From positions 1 to 10,685 of the forward strand of contig CALABZ010000112.1 of assembly GCA_937888615.1 (NCBI GenBank): DNA of 10,685 nt, in the 5' to 3' direction. The first letter of the stretch is position 1. Each line of letters starts with the position of its first letter. The DNA comes from an uncultured Lentisphaeria bacterium (lineage in GTDB: Bacteria > Verrucomicrobiota > Lentisphaeria > Victivallales > Victivallaceae). The translations under genes were made by a program, and so were the position numbers. Below, piece after piece: positions 6,000 through 10,685 of the stretch. The notes under the pieces are model-generated. The model searched no databases. It had not been told where the DNA came from and was given only the letters and a program-made list of their open reading frames with translations.

Positions 6000-6941
6000 T
6001 CAGCCTTTCATCCGGGAACGGCGGTAGCCGAGCGCAAACTCGACGCCGTCATAACCCGGTTCATCATGGCGCAAATCGGTCAGAAACACTTTCTGTCCGT
6101 TGTTCAGCCAGGAAATCCGGGCGGCCATGGCGGCGAGTTCCGGTTCGAGAATATTCGACATCGGCAACGGCGGCGTATCGGTCTTGCCGCTCAGGTAGGG
6201 AAGCACCGCTTCCAGCAGACTGCGGTAGATGCGGGTGTTGTCCACACCGACCTGATAAACATTTTTGGCGGTGACGGCGGTCACGTTAAAGGGCAGCCAG
6301 GCGCTGGCGCCGATGGTCAGGATGGCGCTTCGCCCGTCTTTCCACTTCAACAGAATTTGTTTTTGCGCGGAAGCGTCGAAATACTGCGCGTACAGAATGC
6401 CCGGCCCCATCAACTGCGACAACAGCGAATAAGCATGAATACCGTAGTTGAAATCATCCACGCCGATGGCGGCGTAGGCGGTGTGAATCTCGCCGCGCTG
6501 TTCGACCGGCAATGCCAGAAGCTCCGCCACTTCGCGGGTGAAACGAAGCGAAGAACCGCCGGTGATGCGCTTGCCTTGTTTCAGCCAATCGAGAAAAATC
6601 CCGGCGTCACGAAGGTTGCCCGCGATCGGTTTGTCTATGAATACCGACTTGCCGGCTTCGACGAACGGACGGGCCTGTTCCAAGTGGCGGTCCCAGTTGG
6701 TGGTATGGACGATAACCCCGTCCACCAGCGGCAGCATGGCATCAAGGGTGTCGACCGCGTTCGGGATATTGAATTCGCGGGCAAATTCGCGGGCAAATCC
6801 CTCCGGGCGGGTTTCGCCGGAGTCCCAGGCGGCGGTCACTTCCACGTCGACCAACCCCTCGGCGGTCAGATCGCGGATCACCGGCACCCAGCATTCAGGA
6901 TGCGAGGTGCACAGTCCGACAAGTCCGATTCTGAAAGTCAT
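6000..6941 (-). CDS. Gfo/Idh/MocA-family NAD(P)-dependent oxidoreductase
   Basis: Members of this family oxidise or reduce sugars, cyclitols and their derivatives with NAD(P). The 313-residue protein starts with a Rossmann fold (FRIGLVGLCTSHPECW; the GLxGLxTSH variant of the glycine loop). It carries DKP (103-105), the counterpart of the family EKP motif, and a C-terminal domain with the Asp163...His169 pair (DDFNYGIHAYSLL) that matches the family's catalytic Asp/His region. No signal peptide is seen, so it is cytosolic. The ATG at 6941 has GGGAG about 10 bases upstream, and 22 bases separate it from the preceding dehydrogenase gene, so the two form one operon. A perfect 12-base tandem duplication (6772-6795) repeats AREF at residues 50-57. 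The end is convergent with thi4, 19 bases apart. The substrate cannot be read from sequence. Confidence 0.9.
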   Translation of the reverse strand: MTFRIGLVGLCTSHPECWVPVIRDLTAEGLVDVEVTAAWDSGETRPEGFAREFAREFNIPNAVDTLDAMLPLVDGVIVHTTNWDRHLEQARPFVEAGKSVFIDKPIAGNLRDAGIFLDWLKQGKRITGGSSLRFTREVAELLALPVEQRGEIHTAYAAIGVDDFNYGIHAYSLLSQLMGPGILYAQYFDASAQKQILLKWKDGRSAILTIGASAWLPFNVTAVTAKNVYQVGVDNTRIYRSLLEAVLPYLSGKTDTPPLPMSNILEPELAAMAARISWLNNGQKVFLTDLRHDEPGYDGVEFALGYRRSRMKG

Positions 6942-6963
6942 AGTTCAAAGCTCCCTGTTTGTG

Positions 6964-8013
6964 TCAATGAGACATTTCGAGTACGATCCCCATCGCCTTG
7001 TCCGGGGTGTGGATCAGCAGGTCGGCGGCCTTGCCGACTTCGGCCAACGGCAGTTTGTGGGTGGTCATGGGATCGACCAGCAGCCGTTTTTCGGAGATCA
7101 GGCGGATGATTTCGCGCAGGTTGCGGTTGGTGTGGAACTGGATGAACGCGTTCGGAAAATCCTGCCCGTACTCCCAGACTTTGTCGTAATAACCGGGTCC
7201 GGTTCGGGCGGAAGAGAGAATATCGAGGTTACCGCAGCCCGCACCGCCAGTGATATTGATTTTGCAGCCGCCGACAAGGGTAATGCGTCCCATTTCGTGG
7301 GTGTCAGACGAAACCTTCATGCAGTCCTTGACCTGTTCGAACGCGGCGGTGGCTTCGCCGCCGAAGGCGATGACGGCGAAATCCATGCCGTAGGGAGCGG
7401 CGAATTCGGCCGCGACCTTGACCGGGTCGTTTTCTTTGAAATTCACAGTGTCCGTGATCTTGCAGCGGGCGGCGATTTCAAGGCGGGACGCCATGGCTTC
7501 CCAGGCCAGAACCCGCGCACCGCTCAGCCGTGCCAACTGCGTTGCCAGATTGCCGACAATTCCCAGCCCCAACACCATGCCGTATTCGCCCAGTTCGACG
7601 CGGGTGCGGTGAATGGCCTGCAACGAAGTCGCGCCGAGGCAGGCGTAAACAGCCTGTTCATAGGTGACATCGTCCGGCAGAGGCACCATCATATTGACCG
7701 CCACATTGGCGTAATTCGCGTGGTTGGCAGCGCCGCTGCCCATACAGGCCACCCGCATGCCGGGCTTGAAATCCCTGCAATCGCCGCTGACCTTGATGAT
7801 TTCACCGGCATTGGCATAGCCGAATACAGTGAACTCGGCTTTCGGATCGGGCGTTTCGCGGCGCATTTTGACCAGGTTCATTTCTGTCCCGGGGCTGATC
7901 AGCGAGGCATGGACCCTGATCCGTGCTTCGTTGGGCTTCAACGGGGCCAGTTCGACTTCCCTGGCCACGACTTCACCGTTGGCGGTGACTCCGGCGGCAA
8001 TACGTGTTTCCAT
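6964..8013 (-). CDS. MDR-superfamily (zinc-type alcohol dehydrogenase-like) dehydrogenase
   Basis: Medium-chain dehydrogenase/reductase of 349 residues. It has an N-terminal GroES-like domain (about 25-110, with SLISPGTEMNLV and GYANAGEIIKVSGD), then a Rossmann domain with GLGIVG (149-154) and LARLSGARVLAWE, binding NAD(P). The usual catalytic zinc cysteine position reads Ser-Pro-Gly-Thr-Glu (around 40-44), and the four-cysteine structural zinc loop is absent (GSGAANHANYANV at about 92-104). It is thus probably zinc-independent or uses other ligands, like the BchC/threonine-dehydrogenase-like subgroup often found beside Gfo/Idh genes. The ATG at 8013 has GGGAG upstream, in a leader nearly identical to that of the next gene. 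It is first in a two-gene operon with the Gfo/Idh oxidoreductase. A shared sugar or cyclitol pathway is likely, but the substrate is unknown. Confidence 0.88.
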   Translation of the reverse strand: METRIAAGVTANGEVVAREVELAPLKPNEARIRVHASLISPGTEMNLVKMRRETPDPKAEFTVFGYANAGEIIKVSGDCRDFKPGMRVACMGSGAANHANYANVAVNMMVPLPDDVTYEQAVYACLGATSLQAIHRTRVELGEYGMVLGLGIVGNLATQLARLSGARVLAWEAMASRLEIAARCKITDTVNFKENDPVKVAAEFAAPYGMDFAVIAFGGEATAAFEQVKDCMKVSSDTHEMGRITLVGGCKINITGGAGCGNLDILSSARTGPGYYDKVWEYGQDFPNAFIQFHTNRNLREIIRLISEKRLLVDPMTTHKLPLAEVGKAADLLIHTPDKAMGIVLEMSH

Positions 8014-8057
8014 AGTTACAGCTCCCTGTTTTGGAATTTTCTTATCATGCTGCTATT

Positions 8058-8086
8058 ACTATACTGCCGGTCGGCGAAATAGTCTA
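8058..8086 (-). promoter_or_regulatory. Promoter of the MDR-Gfo/Idh operon
   Basis: Read leftward, TAGACT (8086-8081) and TATAGT (8063-8058) are 17 bases apart. They match the sigma70 consensus at four and five of six positions. Transcription would start near 8051 and give a leader of about 37 bases. The weak -35 box abuts a direct-repeat operator, as in activator-dependent promoters. Confidence 0.6.
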
Positions 8087-8123
8087 TTGCCTGAAATCAC
8101 CGATTTTTTGCCAGAAATCATCG
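8087..8123 (-). promoter_or_regulatory. Direct-repeat operator, AraC-type layout
   Basis: TTGCCTGAAATCACCG (8087-8102) and TTGCCAGAAATCATCG (8108-8123) agree at 14 of 16 positions and are spaced 21 bp start to start, two helical turns. Read leftward they sit directly upstream of the -35 box of the MDR-Gfo/Idh promoter. Tandem half-sites at 21-bp spacing touching the -35 are the hallmark of AraC/XylS-family activators. The regulator gene is not in this window. Confidence 0.6.
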
Positions 8124-8153
8124 TCCAGCCTCTAAAATTATAGCAGCAACAGC

Positions 8154-8182
8154 TTGCAGAAGACGCCATGAGTGAGTATATT
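8154..8182 (+). promoter_or_regulatory. Promoter of the nucleotidyltransferase-TMTC-like operon
   Basis: TTGCAG (8154-8159) and TATATT (8177-8182) are 17 bases apart. The -10 is identical to that of thi4; the -35 is weak. A start near 8189 gives a 37-base leader to the ATG at 8226 and excludes the upstream GTG at 8172 as the start codon. Confidence 0.45.
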
Positions 8183-8225
8183 ACAACTTCGCAAGAGAGA
8201 ATCGACAGCACAGGGAACACCGATT

Positions 8226-8807
8226 ATGACGCCATTTGAACAATCCGACCGCATGAAACGAAAAGCCGAAGGCATTCTTCAGGAACTCAAACTCATTGAA
8301 CGCTGGTCCCGCTGCGGCAGGGTGTCGCTCGTCGGCGCACTCTCCTTTGACCTGATCCTGACGCCCGACATCGACATGGAAATCTATTGTCCCGAGGTAA
8401 AAGTCAGCGACGGCATGAACATCCTGTCCGAATGTACCGCCAATCCCCGCGTCACCGGCGCCATGTATCAGAATGAACTTGCCGGACCCGACAAAGCCAT
8501 TTACTGGCGGCTCTCCTACCTCGACGCCGATCAGATCCAATGGAAAATCGACATGTGGTCCGCCCCCGTCGACTATGCGTTGCCGCGCGGCGAGGATTTC
8601 GTCGCCCCGATGCGCCGGGTGCTGACCCCCGAAACCCGCGAAGCCATCCTGACCCTGAAACTGGCCCGCGAACGGGGCGAACTGCCCCCTTTTATCTCCA
8701 TCGACCTTTACCGCGCGGTCATCCGGGACGGCATTCGCGACGCCGCCGCTTTTGCCGAATGGCTCCGTAACAATCCTACCGGTGAACTGTCCGACTGGAA
8801 ACCGTGA
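8226..8807 (+). CDS. Nucleotidyltransferase-fold protein, function unknown
   Basis: A 193-residue cytosolic protein that I do not recognise by name. The segment SLVGALSFDLILTPDIDMEIY (split: SLVGALSFDL at 34-43, then ILTPDIDMEIY at 44-54) resembles the core of the nucleotidyltransferase superfamily: a Gly-Ala/Ser turn after the first strand, then a DxD pair (Asp48, Asp50). A third acidic strand, WKIDMW (Asp109), could complete the metal-binding triad. The rest is mostly helical, with no membrane segment. Known families with this fold modify drugs, RNA or proteins with nucleotides, but nothing here specifies a substrate. The canonical serine is replaced by alanine (Gly37-Ala38). I chose the ATG at 8226 (AGGGA 9 bases upstream) over the GTG at 8172, which lies within the putative promoter. 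Its stop overlaps the next start as TGATG, so the two genes are coupled. Confidence 0.65.
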   Translation: MTPFEQSDRMKRKAEGILQELKLIERWSRCGRVSLVGALSFDLILTPDIDMEIYCPEVKVSDGMNILSECTANPRVTGAMYQNELAGPDKAIYWRLSYLDADQIQWKIDMWSAPVDYALPRGEDFVAPMRRVLTPETREAILTLKLARERGELPPFISIDLYRAVIRDGIRDAAAFAEWLRNNPTGELSDWKP

Positions 8808-10549
8808 TGCAGATTCATTTCGCCAAATCCGGAGAACGGTTCCTGAAATACGCCCCATGGGGGGTGTTGCTGATCGCTTTTCTGCTGTTCTGCCGTTCCT
8901 TCGGCTACGGGCCGCTGCTGCATTTCGATGACGCACCCTACATTTTCGACAATCCGAACCTCGGCTTGAGCGGGGAACAGATCAAGCGTCTGGGCAGTCC
9001 GGTCATGGACCTGTGGACTCCCCTGTCCATGTATACCTATCTTGCCGATTTCGCCATCGGCGGTTATGACGTGTACAGTTACCATATCCAGAATACGTTG
9101 TGGCACCTGCTGGCGGTGTTGATGGTCTGGCGGCTACTGCGCGAGTTGGAAGTCGAACCGGCGGCGGCGCTGGTAATGTCGCTGATCTTCGCGATTCATC
9201 CGCAACGGGTGGAATCGGTGGTCTGGCTTTCCGAGCGCAAGGACGTGGTGACGGCGGCGTTGTTTTTCGCCTCGCTCGCCACTTTCGTTCATTTCAGGCG
9301 AAAAGGGCGGACGTTCGATCCGTGGAGCTGGCTGTTGATGCTCGGCGCACTGTTCTGCAAGCAGACCGCCATCGCCCTGCCCGCGGTCATGTTCCTGCTG
9401 GAAGTCTACCGCGAACGCAAATGGAATTTCAAAGTTCTCCTCCAACTGTGGCCGTATTACCTGGGGGTGGTTTTTTATATGATTGTCGCCGGCGTGGTCC
9501 GACCGCATTCGGCCGGGCAAGTAGGGGATTCCGTCTCGGAACCACTCTCCGCATTGATTCTGGTGGCGCGCAACTACCTGCAATACGCCGGAAAAATGCT
9601 GTTGCCGCTGGAGCTGAACCCCGTTTACCCGTTTTTTGTGCAAACCCCCGGCGCGATCGCCGCGATCGTGCTGGTCTGCCTGGGCGCGGGCGGCGGACTG
9701 CTCTGGCTGTGGTTCCGGAAACGCGCATTGTTGCTGTATGACATCCTGCCGCCGTTGCTGGTTTTCGGCGGCATCCTGATTCCGGTGTGCGGTTTTTTCC
9801 CGTTCAGCAGTGCGGATTTCGCCGACCGCTATAGTTACCTGCCGTCCGTGTTCCTGCTGCTGGCCGTATTCGGCGTACTGAAATGCTTCGCCGGAAAAAT
9901 CCAGACGCGCCTGTGCGTTTTCGCATTGGCGGCATACCTGCTGTATCTGGGCGCGTTCAACTTCATTTATCAACCGGTCTGGCGCAACGATCACACTTTT
10001 TACGAGGCGGTCTGCGACGTACCGAGCCCCAATTACCGCCCGGCATTCATCCTGGCCGACCTGAAACTGAAAGAAGGCGACGCCGACGGGGCGCTGGCGC
10101 TGGCCGCCAAGGCCGCGCACGGTACGTTCCGGTCCGCCGAACAACGCCGCTCCATCGATGTTTTCTCCAGATACATCCGGGGAATGGCGGCCTATCAGCG
10201 CGGGGATTACGACACAGCGGTGCCGCTTCTTTTCGGTCTGGTCCACGAGGGGTATGACACGGCCATGTTCTACCTGAATTCCGATGCGCCGTTCCGAATC
10301 TACCTGGCGCTGGCCGCCGTCAGCCATGAACAGGGAGAAAACGACAAAGCCGCTTTCTGGTATGATCATATCGCCAGGATTTATCCGGAAAACCGTTTCC
10401 TCGGCGCGTTTTACGGGGGAATGGCGGCGATGTGCCGGGGTGATTACCCGCTGGCCGAGAAGAAGTTCACCCTGGCCGGGGAACTGAAACCGGAAGATTC
10501 GCGTTGGCGCGAATATCTCGCTGCCGCCCGCGAAAAACGCATGAAATAA
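8807..10549 (+). CDS. TMTC-like GT-C glycosyltransferase-fold membrane protein with C-terminal TPR repeats
   Basis: A 580-residue inner-membrane protein of the type often annotated as tetratricopeptide repeat or O-mannosyltransferase-like. About ten to eleven hydrophobic segments span residues 16-390 (for example 16-36, 95-111, 147-163, 174-200, 210-231, 283-303, 308-331, 345-361, 369-388). The first periplasmic loop has HFDDAPYIFDNPN, with an Asp41-Asp42 pair like the catalytic acidic motif of GT-C enzymes. HPQRVESVVWLSERKD (131-146) and ADRYSYLPSVFLLL (339-352) are hallmarks of the TMTC-like group. Residues about 410-580 are degenerate TPR repeats (DLKLKEGDADGALALA; GMAAYQRGDYDTAVPL; GMAAMCRGDYPLAEKKF), probably for protein binding. 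By family analogy it may transfer a lipid-linked sugar to exported proteins or envelope polymers; substrate unknown. The ATG at 8807 overlaps the upstream TGA; GTG at 8804 is an alternative start. Confidence 0.82.
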   Translation: MQIHFAKSGERFLKYAPWGVLLIAFLLFCRSFGYGPLLHFDDAPYIFDNPNLGLSGEQIKRLGSPVMDLWTPLSMYTYLADFAIGGYDVYSYHIQNTLWHLLAVLMVWRLLRELEVEPAAALVMSLIFAIHPQRVESVVWLSERKDVVTAALFFASLATFVHFRRKGRTFDPWSWLLMLGALFCKQTAIALPAVMFLLEVYRERKWNFKVLLQLWPYYLGVVFYMIVAGVVRPHSAGQVGDSVSEPLSALILVARNYLQYAGKMLLPLELNPVYPFFVQTPGAIAAIVLVCLGAGGGLLWLWFRKRALLLYDILPPLLVFGGILIPVCGFFPFSSADFADRYSYLPSVFLLLAVFGVLKCFAGKIQTRLCVFALAAYLLYLGAFNFIYQPVWRNDHTFYEAVCDVPSPNYRPAFILADLKLKEGDADGALALAAKAAHGTFRSAEQRRSIDVFSRYIRGMAAYQRGDYDTAVPLLFGLVHEGYDTAMFYLNSDAPFRIYLALAAVSHEQGENDKAAFWYDHIARIYPENRFLGAFYGGMAAMCRGDYPLAEKKFTLAGELKPEDSRWREYLAAAREKRMK

Positions 10550-10604
10550 TATTATTTTTTTATAACTATTCCGTGGGTGATCCCCGAAAAAATAAGAACA
10601 GGTC

Positions 10605-10632
10605 TTGATTTTTTTTAATTTGGTGATATAGT
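10605..10632 (+). promoter_or_regulatory. Rightward promoter in the AT-rich region at the window's right end
   Basis: TTGATT (10605-10610) and TATAGT (10627-10632) are 16 bases apart. The -10 region TATAGTAATAG is identical over 11 bases to that of the MDR-Gfo/Idh promoter, which supports both. It would drive a gene beyond the right edge. The rest of 10550-10685 is AT-rich with T and A runs and no coding potential that I can see. Confidence 0.45.
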
Positions 10633-10685
10633 AATAGTTTAGTGTTAAAAAGTTGCTTTCTCTGAAAAAAATCTTCATTTTTTTC

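Noticed and set aside
5985..6000. Hairpin ATCGC/GCGAT between the convergent thi4 and Gfo/Idh genes as a bidirectional terminator
   Set aside because: Only five base pairs and no T run on either side; too weak to call.
6538..8082. 514-codon plus-strand open frame opposite the two oxidoreductase genes
   Set aside because: The translation is low-complexity, rich in His, Gly, Arg and Asp, without recognisable domains; it mirrors two well-supported genes in GC-rich DNA.
8181..8936. 251-codon minus-strand open frame opposite the nucleotidyltransferase gene
   Set aside because: Glycine- and aspartate-rich translation without motifs; the plus-strand gene has promoter, ribosome site and fold-like motifs.
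10547..10561. T run after the TMTC-like gene as an intrinsic terminator
   Set aside because: The bases before it form only an AT palindrome without a real loop; no GC stem was found, so termination here is possible but unsupported.
10572..10585. Small GGG-TGAT-CCC hairpin
   Set aside because: A three- to four-pair stem followed by A rather than T; no terminator or other role supported.
9134..10678. 514-codon minus-strand open frame opposite the TMTC-like gene
   Set aside because: Rich in Gln, Arg and Gly with no domain, and it mirrors a strongly patterned membrane protein; it is a shadow frame.

Overview
The window carries the 5' part of a type I-C CRISPR-Cas operon (leftward), a thiamin-regulated thi4 gene (rightward), a two-gene oxidoreductase operon (leftward) and a two-gene operon of a nucleotidyltransferase-like protein and a multispanning TPR glycosyltransferase-like protein (rightward). 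There are no rRNA or tRNA genes, insertion sequences or CRISPR repeats that I can see. The GC-rich DNA, the sulfide-type Thi4, the TMTC-like membrane protein and the Gfo/Idh plus MDR pair suggest an anaerobic bacterium, perhaps of the Planctomycetes-Verrucomicrobia-Lentisphaerae group. This taxonomic guess is an inference of modest confidence.

Region 1 to about 4930 (minus strand): cas3, cas5c, cas8c (with an internal cas11c start) and the first 101 codons of cas7c, in the usual I-C order. Spacing is tight: 33 bases between cas3 and cas5c, an ATGA overlap between cas5c and cas8c, and 3 bases between cas8c and cas7c. Together they encode the Cascade effector (Cas5c also matures crRNA) and the Cas3 nuclease-helicase. 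The adaptation genes cas4, cas1, cas2 and the array are expected beyond the left edge. The 5' 60% of cas8c is clearly AT-rich compared with everything around it.

Region 4845 to 5197 is a divergent control region of about 350 bases. Leftward it holds the cas3 leader with a 9-bp inverted repeat and a tentative promoter. Rightward it holds a good promoter, a TPP riboswitch and a candidate ribosome-site-sequestering stem, followed by thi4 (5198-5980), which makes the thiazole half of thiamin.

Region 6000 to 8013 (minus strand) is an MDR-family dehydrogenase followed by a Gfo/Idh/MocA oxidoreductase, probably acting in sequence on a sugar or cyclitol. Upstream, 8014 to 8225 is a second divergent control region. 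It has a sigma70-like promoter abutted by two 16-base direct repeats 21 bp apart, which is the layout of an AraC-type activator operator. It also has a separate rightward promoter for the nucleotidyltransferase gene (8226-8807), which is translationally coupled through TGATG to the TMTC-like gene (8807-10549). The last 136 bases are AT-rich, non-coding and hold a rightward promoter.

I found no clear candidate for a wholly undescribed system. The most useful leads are the AraC-like operator, the alternative pairings in the thi4 leader, the internal Cas11c start and the compositional mosaic in cas8c.
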